From: JBDKVA01 sp039679375 | GTDB lineage: Bacteria > Bacillota > Clostridia > Acetivibrionales > DTU013 | Assembly: GCA_039679375.1 (NCBI GenBank) | Contig: JBDKVA010000211.1 | Span: forward strand, 1-54,679 | Length of the DNA: 54,679 bases | Direction of reading: 5' to 3' | Part shown: positions 24,715 to 32,049 of the stretch, one piece after another | How the letters are laid out: the number at the start of each line of letters is the position of its first letter | Position numbering within the stretch: the stretch's first letter is position 1 | Notes under the pieces: model-generated | Database searches by the model: none | Told to the model about the DNA's origin: nothing | The model's input: the letters and a program-made list of their open reading frames with translations, nothing else | Made by a program: the position numbers and the translations under genes

Positions 24715-25815
24715 TTAAGGCTGTATTCTCCTCAGTATATCGGCAATATCCGAAGCAGCCACCGTCCTGATATTGGAAGCCGTACTGCGCTGTGTCATCG
24801 TTATTGCAGCATATTTCCCTATTTCAGCCTCGTCTAGCCGGGGAGCCTCTCCGAGCAATTCCGTCATGGCTTGGCCAAAGGCGTCAATACTATTGAGCTG
24901 TACAAGCTTCAAAATATTGTCGATCTTATCCTTCTCAAACTCATAATTGAATCTCAGGAATTCCGCCATCAGATAGCCATTCGCCTTTCCATGCGGGATT
25001 CCCTTGAAATAGGTCAGATTGTAGCCGATGCCATGAACGATGGTGGTACCGGTATGTGCAATTACCATCCCTCCCAGCATGGACATATACAGCAGGTTTT
25101 CCCTGCCACAATAACCAATTTTGCCACTCCTGAGGCTTTCCAGGCAATGTCCGAACAGCCCGATCCCTTCCTGCGCCAGTACGTCGCTTGCCGGAGTACT
25201 TCTCTTGACGAGGTATCCCTCCATACAATGAGAAAACGCGTCGACAGCCGTATTTACCGTAATTTCAGGCGGCATGCTTTCCGTATAATGAGGGTCGAGA
25301 AAAGCGATCTTAGGGAATGTGTCCTCCGTTCCAAAGCTGCCTTTCGTTTGCAGGTCATTTCTCATCAAAACAGAATAGGGTGTAACTTCACTGCCCGTGC
25401 CCGCTGTTGTGGGTATGGCGATAATGGGCAATGGCTTGCGTTCAAATTTATTTGTGAAAAGCTCTAAAGGCTTTATGTTGTTAGTTGCCAGAACTGCTAT
25501 TGCCTTTGCCGCATCAATCGGAGAACCTCCGCCGATACCGATGACAAAGCCGGCGCCCGCCTTTTTGGCTGCATCCCCGCCTGCCTTTACTGTATCCAGT
25601 GACGGATTGTTTTCCACTTTATCAAAGATGAAATACTCTACATTATGTTCCCTTAATGCGTTGCAAATGTCGTCAAGTGCTCCGCTCTTCCGCGCAGAAT
25701 TCCCTCCTGTGACGATCAATGCCCTTTGCCCGAATGAAGCCAGTTCGCCTTTGTTTTTCTCTATGCAGCCGCTTCCGAAATACGCTTTCGTCGGCATATG
25801 AAATTTAAATTGCAT
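24715..25815 (-). CDS. Iron-containing alcohol dehydrogenase
   Basis: A 366-residue group III metal-dependent NAD(P)H alcohol dehydrogenase. N-terminal dinucleotide fold with FGSGCIEKNKGEL and IGIGGGSPIDAAKAIAVLA, then TAGTGSEVTPYSV. Metal ligands Asp and His are seen in AVDAFSHCMEGYL, and two further His in VHGIGYNLTYFKGIPHGKAN. The ATG at 25815 has GAGGTG eight bases upstream; a TTG at 25821 is too near the site. The natural substrate is unknown. It is the first gene of the minus-strand block, divergent from the accessory island. Confidence 0.93.
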   Translation of the reverse strand: MQFKFHMPTKAYFGSGCIEKNKGELASFGQRALIVTGGNSARKSGALDDICNALREHNVEYFIFDKVENNPSLDTVKAGGDAAKKAGAGFVIGIGGGSPIDAAKAIAVLATNNIKPLELFTNKFERKPLPIIAIPTTAGTGSEVTPYSVLMRNDLQTKGSFGTEDTFPKIAFLDPHYTESMPPEITVNTAVDAFSHCMEGYLVKRSTPASDVLAQEGIGLFGHCLESLRSGKIGYCGRENLLYMSMLGGMVIAHTGTTIVHGIGYNLTYFKGIPHGKANGYLMAEFLRFNYEFEKDKIDNILKLVQLNSIDAFGQAMTELLGEAPRLDEAEIGKYAAITMTQRSTASNIRTVAASDIADILRRIQP

Positions 25816-26327
25816 CCGCAAATCACCTCTCCATTTGTAATGTGGACACTAACCACCTCCTTATTATAATATATTTGCATCCGTCATGAAAGAGTGCCTA
25901 TGATAAAGTTGGCGGAGAGAATCCGGATAATCCGGAATAAGACTGCAATCGTGCCTCCGATGAATCAGAGTTGTCCATGCGATGCTATCAATTACTTTTG
26001 ATGGATACAATCGTTTACCATTTTTGATTTTCCATGGTATAATATTGTAAATGACAGGATAGGTCTAATACCTGATTGAATTCAGGATAACCTGCGGAAA
26101 TCCTCTGCATTTCATAGGAGACGGAAATACTTAAAGTGAAGTTGGATTTAGGTAAACGGCCGTTTTATGCATGAGCTTTGTTTGCGCACATATGTGAGAT
26201 TTACGGCTAGAAAAACATGATGATAGTTCACTAAGGCCTCACTAAGTGATAATTGTTAAAGTATTTGAAAGGGTGATCGAAATATTATTAAGGGACAAAT
26301 AAAAGATGTTTTAAGGAGGAACTTTAT
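25816..26327 (+). promoter_or_regulatory. Divergent region with candidate promoter and structured leader
   Basis: A candidate promoter for the plus strand has TTTACC (26014-26019), an 18-base spacer and TATAAT (26038-26043). It gives a leader of about 280 nt with several small stems (GGT..ACC near 26062, CCTGA..TCAGG near 26081). No known riboswitch signature was recognised. The leader is long for a single small gene. Confidence 0.4.
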
Positions 26328-26696
26328 ATGGAAAATAGCGATATTGAAAAGATTGAAAAAATCATAAGGGATAGGAAAACCGCAAATGGCTTTTTTCTAA
26401 GAAACTCAAGGGTATACAAATCATTTGTCGATTTGGAAGAAAAAGCATTTACGGAAGGAAACCTAGAAAAAAGAGAGAAGGAATTAATAGCAATTGGTAT
26501 TTCCATAGTTATTAATTGTGAATCATGTCTTGAATGGCATATAAAAGAAGCACTGAATTCAGGAGCTTCAGAGAATCAAATTATTGAGTCAATAGAAGTT
26601 GGGATAGAGATGGGAGGCGGACCTGCGACTGTATCTGCAAGATTTGCCTTGAAAGTTTTAGAGTACTATAGGATCAATAATAAGGAAAAACTATAA
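26328..26696 (+). CDS. Carboxymuconolactone decarboxylase/AhpD-like protein
   Basis: A 122-residue all-helical protein. The redox motif CESCLEWHIKEA (CxxCxxxH) is complete, as in AhpD-type peroxidase-linked proteins, and GGGPATVSARFAL is the typical end of the fold. Such proteins reduce peroxides or act on small thiols; the partner is not known here. AAGGAGG lies upstream of the ATG. First of eight plus-strand accessory genes, AT-rich compared with the flanking housekeeping genes. Confidence 0.9.
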   Translation: MENSDIEKIEKIIRDRKTANGFFLRNSRVYKSFVDLEEKAFTEGNLEKREKELIAIGISIVINCESCLEWHIKEALNSGASENQIIESIEVGIEMGGGPATVSARFALKVLEYYRINNKEKL

Positions 26697-26763
26697 TCTA
26701 TAGAATAGAAAAAGATCCGGCCTTGACTCCGCCGAGCGGCCGGAGGGTTGTAAGAGGTGAAAT

Positions 26764-27225
26764 ATGGATATTAATTTTAGAGAGATAAATAAATCAAATT
26801 ACAATACTTGTGTGTCTTTAAAGGTAGGAGAGCATCAAACTAACCATGTTGCAAGTAATGCATTTTCATTGGTACAAGCTTTTTATGAAGATGAATTATA
26901 TCCATTAGGAATATATAATGGTGATGAAATGGTAGGATTTTTATTATATGATTATGATAAAGAGTTAGAGGGATGGTCATTCTCAAGATTTATGATTGAT
27001 ATTAGGCATCAAAATAAGGGATTTGGTTCAAAATCATTAGAAAAGTTTTTAGATTTTTTTCACAATAAATTCCCAAATGAAAATTTATATACAAGCGTAG
27101 AAATAGATAATGAAGTAGCTATTAAGTTGTATGAAAAATATGGTTTTCAAAAAAAGAATTCATTTGAATATAAAATTGGTGATATTACCTATAAGGAATT
27201 TAGAATGTTGAAGGAGTTATGGTAG
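26764..27225 (+). CDS. GNAT-family N-acetyltransferase
   Basis: A 153-residue acetyltransferase with the acetyl-CoA binding pattern RHQNKGFGSKSLEKFLDFF (Q/RxxGxG/A type) and a C-terminal VEIDNEVAIKLYEKYGFQKK. It resembles the spermine/spermidine acetyltransferase subgroup (BltD-like), but the acceptor is not clear. RBS GAGGTG is seven bases before the ATG. Strongly AT-rich. A GC-rich hairpin (CCGGCC...GGCCGG, 26718-26745) lies upstream in an otherwise AT-rich surrounding. Confidence 0.85.
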   Translation: MDINFREINKSNYNTCVSLKVGEHQTNHVASNAFSLVQAFYEDELYPLGIYNGDEMVGFLLYDYDKELEGWSFSRFMIDIRHQNKGFGSKSLEKFLDFFHNKFPNENLYTSVEIDNEVAIKLYEKYGFQKKNSFEYKIGDITYKEFRMLKELW

Positions 27226-27496
27226 CATACGTCCATGGCGTCCTCCGGGCAGGGGGCGTCATCCATCCGATAACAAGGCACTCCCGCAAGAGTGCCGGAG
27301 CAAGACATGAAGGTTCCAAGGGGTAGCGCGAGCAGGCACCACACCTCTTCGCCGGGTAAGCTTGCCTGATAGATGCTAGACGGCTCATAGGTGTCGGGAG
27401 TGCGGGATGTTATATAAAAGATGGCGCAAAACTTTGCCGCCACATCGTGTGGCGGTTGTTGGAGAATTGCTTTAAGGAGGCAAAGGAGCATAGATT
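27226..27496. other. GC-rich, highly palindromic intergenic block
   Basis: GC-rich inside an AT-rich island. Stems: GGCACTC/GAGTGCC (27289-27308), CAGGCA/TGCCTG, and CCGCCACA/TGTGGCGG (27439-27457). A long-range inverted repeat joins ATAACAAGGCACTCCCG with CGGGAGTGCGGGATGTTAT. It lies between two small genes in a position and with an outer length (about 140 bp) like an integron attC site, but core boxes are not canonical. Confidence 0.45.
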
Positions 27497-27850
27497 ATGC
27501 CAAAAGTAAATGGATATGAGTTAGTATGTCCGGTATGTAAGTCAAAGGATTTTTATACAAGGAAAAGCCTTTTAAATTCAAGAGGGATGACGCTTTTAGG
27601 GCTAGATTGGACAAATCAAGGTGCTATAAACTATATTTGCATGACTTGTGGTTACATATATTGGTTTATTGATGATGGGAGAGAATATATCGAGAGATTA
27701 AGTAAAGAAAATGAGAACAGTATTGGAAGCATTGTTATTGATGAAGATATGTCAAAAGCTAATGGGGATGAATGCCCGATTTGTTTTAGTAAACGTAAAG
27801 AAAACCAAAAAGAGTGTACGAATTGTGGATTTGAATTCAGAAATGAATAA
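27497..27850 (+). CDS. Small zinc-ribbon protein
   Basis: A 117-residue protein with two metal-binding modules: CPVCKSKDF with CMTCGYIYWF at the N-terminal half, and CPICFSKRKENQKECTNCG at the end. The middle is acidic. No enzymatic domain is visible; such proteins are usually of unknown function. Two purine-rich sites (AAGGAGG and AAAGGAG) precede the ATG. Third gene of the accessory island. Confidence 0.85.
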   Translation: MPKVNGYELVCPVCKSKDFYTRKSLLNSRGMTLLGLDWTNQGAINYICMTCGYIYWFIDDGREYIERLSKENENSIGSIVIDEDMSKANGDECPICFSKRKENQKECTNCGFEFRNE

Positions 27851-27871
27851 TTATTGGAAGGAATATGAAGA

Positions 27872-28441
27872 ATGAACCATTTAGGAACTAAAGAATTAGA
27901 AACAAATCAGTTAAAACTGCGTAAATTTGAGTTATCTGATGCAGAAGCGATGTTCAGAAACTGGGCAAATGATACTGAGGTGACTAAGTACCTGATGTGG
28001 CCGACACACAAGGACGTTAGTGTATCATCATCTGTATTGAGAGAGTGGGTCAGTCAATATAATAATGATACATTTTATCTATGGGCGATTGTGCTGAAAT
28101 CGAATGGAAACGATCCCATTGGAAGTATTAGTATTGTTAGAATGGATGAGCACATAGAAATGGTGCATGTTGGTTATTGTATCGGCAAAAAATGGTGGCA
28201 TCAAGGAATAACTTCCGAAGCACTTTCAGAGTTAGTACGATTCTTTTTTGAAGAGGTTAAAGTAAATCGTATTGAATCCAGACACGACCCCAAGAACCCC
28301 AATTCAGGTAAAGTCATGGAAAAGTGCGGACTGATTTATGAAGGAACCATAAAACAGGGCGATTGGAATAATCAAGGGATATGTGATTATTCAATATATG
28401 GACTTGTTCTTGAGGATTACAGGAAAAGATTTAATAAATAA
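27872..28441 (+). CDS. GNAT acetyltransferase, RimJ/RimL type
   Basis: A 189-residue acetyltransferase close to the ribosomal-protein N-acetyltransferase group: TNQLKLRKFELSDAEAMF, TKYLMWPTHKDVSVS, VGYCIGKKWWHQGITSEAL (acetyl-CoA site) and NRIESRHDPKNPNSGKVMEK. The family acetylates N-terminal or side-chain amines, and some members inactivate drugs. Starts 22 bases after the zinc-ribbon gene, so probably co-transcribed. Confidence 0.9.
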   Translation: MNHLGTKELETNQLKLRKFELSDAEAMFRNWANDTEVTKYLMWPTHKDVSVSSSVLREWVSQYNNDTFYLWAIVLKSNGNDPIGSISIVRMDEHIEMVHVGYCIGKKWWHQGITSEALSELVRFFFEEVKVNRIESRHDPKNPNSGKVMEKCGLIYEGTIKQGDWNNQGICDYSIYGLVLEDYRKRFNK

Positions 28442-28732
28442 GCAGACAAAACCGCGGCGTCGTGTTGCGGATTGTTTATGGAAAGGCTTTGCAGTAAAAT
28501 ATTTTGGATCAGAACAATTGTTCGTTTTTGTATTGCATCTTATGCTCACAGATATATACCAGGATACAAATGGTATAGGCAGGCTTCATGAATTCAATGT
28601 CCCGACTTTTTATGCAACAAGAGCAATTAAAAAGTGATAAGATAAGTTCTCCGGCCGCTGGATGGAAAGAGAGAAGGAACAGCACAGTTATTTAATATAG
28701 CAGGTATAGATTGTGAATGGAGGGATGCTGTT
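28442..28732. other. Intergenic stretch with possible gene remnant
   Basis: Contains a small stem (CCGC...GCGG near 28453) and a CTCCGGCCGCT motif at 28650 that recurs in inverted form near 26737. One frame reads through 28637 without resemblance to a known protein. Nothing else could be supported. Confidence 0.3.
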
Positions 28733-28987
28733 ATGGGTGAATTATCTATGCTGCCTAATATTGGTAAAACAGTCGAACAACAACTGAATGAAGTTGGTAT
28801 AGAAACGGCTAAACAATTAATTGAGATCGGAAGCAAGCAAGCTTGGCTTAGAATAAAAGGTATTGATGACTCTGCCTGTATAAATAGGTTATATGGTTTA
28901 GAAGGCGCAATACAGGGAATCCGATGGCATGATCTTTCAGATGAAGTAAAGGGCGAATTAAAAGAGTTTTATAATGCTTTTAAATGA
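28733..28987 (+). CDS. TfoX/Sxy C-terminal domain protein
   Basis: An 84-residue protein consisting only of the TfoX C-terminal helix-hairpin-helix-like domain: LSMLPNIGKTVEQQLNEVGI, ETAKQLIEIGSKQAWLRI, LYGLEGAIQGIRWHDLS. The N-terminal TfoX domain, required for competence regulation in gamma-proteobacteria, is absent, as in many Firmicute stand-alone versions. The ATG at 28733 follows GGAGG. The sequence just upstream has no frame encoding the missing domain. Confidence 0.88.
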   Translation: MGELSMLPNIGKTVEQQLNEVGIETAKQLIEIGSKQAWLRIKGIDDSACINRLYGLEGAIQGIRWHDLSDEVKGELKEFYNAFK

Positions 28988-29001
28988 CTGGAGGAATGAA
29001 T

Positions 29002-29265
29002 ATGTTTGAATCAAGATGCGGCGTATGCTGTAATGATTGTGAACGTAAGGAAAAAGTAAATTGTAATGGGTGTCTCAATATGTCAGCTCCTTTTTGGGGA
29101 GGAAGCTGTGGCGTAAAAACTTGCTGTGAAGAAAAAGGATATAACCATTGTGGGGAATGTAGTATATTCCCATGTGATATGTTAAGCAATATGGGAAGAA
29201 ATCAAGGCTTTGACCCGTTACCTAAAATCGAACAATGTAGAAAATGGAAAAAGGAAAGATCGTAA
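29002..29265 (+). CDS. DUF3795 cysteine-rich protein
   Basis: An 87-residue protein with 13 cysteines in the DUF3795 pattern: CGVCCNDCERKEKVNCNGC, then CGVKTCCEEKGYNHCGEC and IFPCDML. It probably binds zinc or an Fe-S cluster. The ATG at 29002 is preferred, seven bases after GGAGG; ATGs at 28984 and 28996 are on or inside the site. It directly follows the TfoX-domain gene. Confidence 0.88.
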   Translation: MFESRCGVCCNDCERKEKVNCNGCLNMSAPFWGGSCGVKTCCEEKGYNHCGECSIFPCDMLSNMGRNQGFDPLPKIEQCRKWKKERS

Positions 29266-29410
29266 AGACTTACTATGAGTAAATTCGAAGGGTTATAGGA
29301 AGATTTGTTATAAAAGCGGATAATTTATAAGAATGCGATAATTATGTACATCAAGCTGCGGATGTTATAGAACGATTCTACAGAAAAAGTACGGAGGCGG
29401 AAATAAGTGT

Positions 29411-29950
29411 ATGCTATTGGAAACAGAACGGCTTATTATAAGGAATTTCGTTAAAAATGATTGGAAGGATCTCTATGAATACCTTTCACTTAAGGAAGTA
29501 TTAAAGTATGAGCCAAGCTGTGAAAGTGACGAAGAGGATTGCATGAAAAAAGCCGTTGAAAGATCAAAAAGCAATACGTTCTTGGCAGTCTGCCTTAAAG
29601 AAAATGGTAAAATGATCGGGCATATTTATTTTTCGCAGGTAGAGCCGAAAGAGTATCTGACATGGGAGATTGGCTACATATTTAACCCTGAATTTTATGG
29701 CAGGGGTTATGCGACAGAAGCAAGCAGGGGAATACTACAGTATGGTATTGAGGAGTTAGGAGCGCATCGTATTATTGCTATGTGCAATCCGGAAAATACA
29801 GCGTCATGGAAGCTGCTCGAACGCTTGTCCATGCGCAGAGAAGGCTTTTTCAGGAAAAAGGCCTTTTTCAGGAGAACAGACGACGGAAAGCCCATATGGC
29901 ATGATGCGTACGAATATGCAATTTTAGCAGAAGAATGGAGTCATGTGTAA
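29411..29950 (+). CDS. GNAT acetyltransferase, RimJ/RimL type
   Basis: A 179-residue acetyltransferase: LLETERLIIRNFVKNDWKD at the N-terminus, TWEIGYIFNPEFYGRGYATE with the acetyl-CoA loop, and HRIIAMCNPENTASWKLLER. The end (GKPIWHDAYEYAILAEEW) is that of the subgroup often annotated as ribosomal-protein serine or drug acetyltransferases. Third GNAT of the island; it shares only family-level similarity with the one at 27872, so it is not a recent duplicate. Confidence 0.9.
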   Translation: MLLETERLIIRNFVKNDWKDLYEYLSLKEVLKYEPSCESDEEDCMKKAVERSKSNTFLAVCLKENGKMIGHIYFSQVEPKEYLTWEIGYIFNPEFYGRGYATEASRGILQYGIEELGAHRIIAMCNPENTASWKLLERLSMRREGFFRKKAFFRRTDDGKPIWHDAYEYAILAEEWSHV

Positions 29951-29979
29951 AAATATTCTTATAAAAAAGGGGTGATTTA

Positions 29980-30456
29980 TTGGAAAATCGCGAAATACAT
30001 ATAACCAATAAAAATTTAATCAAGCCAAAACATAAGTGTGAACATGACCCTTATGAATATTTCAAATACGAAGTAACAAAACACAATAACGAAAATCATT
30101 GCTACGTTTCAATATTTGAAATCCCACCTAAGAAAGCAAATTATCCATACCATTATCATCTTAAGAACGAAGAAGTCTTTTATATCATCAGCGGTAATGG
30201 AATATTAGAGACGCCCGATGGTAATAAGAATATTCATGCGGGCGATATCATCGTTTGCCCGCCGTCAGAAAGAGGAGCGCATAGAATTTTTAACCCATCC
30301 GATACGGATATGCTTGTTTATCTGGATTGTGACACAGTAAATACGCCTGATATAGCTTACTACCCCAATTCAGGGAAGGTTGGCATAATCGTGAATGGAG
30401 TTTCAAGTTCGTTTTACAAAATAGATAAAGAGGTGCCTTATTACGAAGGCGAATAA
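29980..30456 (+). CDS. Cupin-domain protein
   Basis: A 158-residue single cupin. Motif 1 is YPYHYHLKNEEVFYIISGNG (two His and a Glu as metal ligands) and motif 2 is HAGDIIVCPPSERGAHRIFNPS. Related to small sugar-isomerase or dioxygenase-like cupins of unknown substrate. It starts with TTG at 29980, six bases after AAAGGGG. Last gene of the accessory island. Confidence 0.87.
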   Translation: MENREIHITNKNLIKPKHKCEHDPYEYFKYEVTKHNNENHCYVSIFEIPPKKANYPYHYHLKNEEVFYIISGNGILETPDGNKNIHAGDIIVCPPSERGAHRIFNPSDTDMLVYLDCDTVNTPDIAYYPNSGKVGIIVNGVSSSFYKIDKEVPYYEGE

Positions 30457-30546
30457 GCTCCCTTGCCCTATGGCGTCTATAAGGTATGGCGTGTAAGCTT
30501 TATATAAACCAAATATCAGACATTATGCCGTAAAAATAGTATACAT

Positions 30547-30650
30547 TTAGTAACTTATTGCCGCGAAATTGCAATAAAAAACAAGAAAATAGTTTCACAT
30601 TCGCGGCAATGAGTACATTCGTTGGGTTGTGGGCGATAGCCCACATTAGT
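30547..30650 (+). repeat. Family I two-hairpin element, copy C (104 bp)
   Basis: Runs from TTAGTAACTTATTGCCGCG to CCCACATTAGT, flanked on both ends by TTAGT as part of the element. It is open in one plus-strand frame that joins the next gene, but this is fortuitous; the gene has its own start at 30729. Confidence 0.9.
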
Positions 30651-30728
30651 GAGTTGAATAAAACCATCAATAAGAGCAATATGTCTAGCTCGCCAGTATA
30701 TCTTGGCGAAATGAGGGGGCCACGTTGT

Positions 30729-31355
30729 ATGAATAGAAAACTGGGAATGCTTGCATCGATTGTTACACTTCTTGCTGTACTGGGTTTTGCAATATCCATG
30801 CTGGCCGGTTTGGATAACGGGAATTATTTATCAAGTATATTTATAGCCTTGGGTTTTGTCAGTATGGTTTGTGCGTTTGCTTCATACTCCGAAAAGGATT
30901 TGAAAGCCGCCTCCTACACTGCAATGCTGTTTTCAGCCATTTATGGAATCATTGTTTCGATAGTATATTTTGCACAACTGACTACAGTACAAATGACAGA
31001 TTTGTCCGAAGAAGCAGATTTGCTTTTAAATTATAATAAATTTAATCTTATATTCAATTATGACTTGTTGGGCTATTCCTTTATGGCTCTTGCAACATTT
31101 TTTACAGGTCTTGCATTGAAAGCCAAATGCAGCAGAGATAAATGGCTGAAAGGATTACTGATGATTCATGGGATTTTTGCAGCCTGCTTTATTCTTCCCT
31201 TACTGGGGATCTTTAAAGCAGGGATGGAAGGTGGAGATTTGATAGGGAATATTGTGCTGGAATTCTGGTGTGCCTATTTTACACCACTATGCATATTATC
31301 CTATATCTATTTCAAAAAGCAGGAAAGAGAAATGAATTCGGCCGATATTACTTGA
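30729..31355 (+). CDS. Multi-pass membrane protein of unknown function
   Basis: A 208-residue protein with about six predicted membrane helices (for example MLASIVTLLAVLGFAISMLA and LLMIHGIFAACFILPLLGIF). No catalytic motif was seen. The ATG at 30729 has GAGGGGG nine bases upstream; frames reaching further up run into the family I element and are not taken as coding. It may be distantly like DUF998-type proteins, but this is uncertain. Confidence 0.75.
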   Translation: MNRKLGMLASIVTLLAVLGFAISMLAGLDNGNYLSSIFIALGFVSMVCAFASYSEKDLKAASYTAMLFSAIYGIIVSIVYFAQLTTVQMTDLSEEADLLLNYNKFNLIFNYDLLGYSFMALATFFTGLALKAKCSRDKWLKGLLMIHGIFAACFILPLLGIFKAGMEGGDLIGNIVLEFWCAYFTPLCILSYIYFKKQEREMNSADIT

Positions 31356-31447
31356 ATAGTTTCGCTTTTTTACATATAATGATTATGAAATTATTTCAAT
31401 TGGATTCTACCATCTCAGGCAAAATTTTATGAATGGAGGTCGTATTT

Positions 31448-31939
31448 ATGGCATTTTTTGAAAACCTGGGCAAAAAAGTTGGTGAAGCTGCGCAGGCGGC
31501 AGCTAAAAAGTCAGGTGAGCTTGTCGAGGTAACAAAGCTCAATGTCAATATCAACTCGGAAGAAGATAAAATACAAAAGTTATATTCACAGATCGGAAAG
31601 GCTATTTATGAAAAGTATGGCGCTTCTGATGCAGTAGATGAAGGAATAAGGGAATTCTGCGAGAACATCAAGGTTCATGAGCAGAATGTTAAAGCTCTGA
31701 GAGATAAGATAGCAGAAGTAAAAGGCACAAAGCAATGTGTTGGTTGCGGTGCTGAAATGGAAAAAGATCAGGTATTCTGCTCCAAATGCGGCGCCAGGAA
31801 TGAAATAGCTGCCGCACCGGCTGCCGCTGCTCAGCAACAACCGGCACAACAGCCGTCTGCAGTGACCTGTCCCGCATGCGGCGCTACTTTAGCAGCAGGT
31901 TCGACTTTTTGTACCAACTGCGGCGCTAAAGTCGGCTGA
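31448..31939 (+). CDS. Zinc-ribbon protein with N-terminal helical region
   Basis: A 163-residue protein. The first 95 residues are helical and amphipathic (FFENLGKKVGEAAQAAAKKS, then long coiled coil). Two zinc ribbons follow, CVGCGAEMEKDQVFCSKCG and CPACGATLAAGSTFCTNCG, linked by an Ala/Gln/Pro-rich stretch. This layout is common in clostridial proteins of unknown function, where double zinc ribbons are a likely protein-interaction module. The ATG at 31448 has GGAGG eight bases upstream. Confidence 0.88.
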   Translation: MAFFENLGKKVGEAAQAAAKKSGELVEVTKLNVNINSEEDKIQKLYSQIGKAIYEKYGASDAVDEGIREFCENIKVHEQNVKALRDKIAEVKGTKQCVGCGAEMEKDQVFCSKCGARNEIAAAPAAAAQQQPAQQPSAVTCPACGATLAAGSTFCTNCGAKVG

Positions 31940-32007
31940 TAGCACAGTTATATAATAGCATAGTTACATAAATCATCAGGAATTAAAGCTTAAAAGGTAA
32001 AGGTCAA

Positions 32008-32041
32008 AAGGGGTTATCTGCTGAAACACAGAAAACCCCTT
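32008..32041. terminator. Terminator between the zinc-ribbon gene and cphA
   Basis: AAGGGGTT (32008-32015) pairs with AACCCCTT (32034-32041). On the minus strand TTTTGACCTTT follows, so it ends cphA; it may also stop the convergent gene. Confidence 0.7.
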
Positions 32042-32049
32042 AATCAGCT

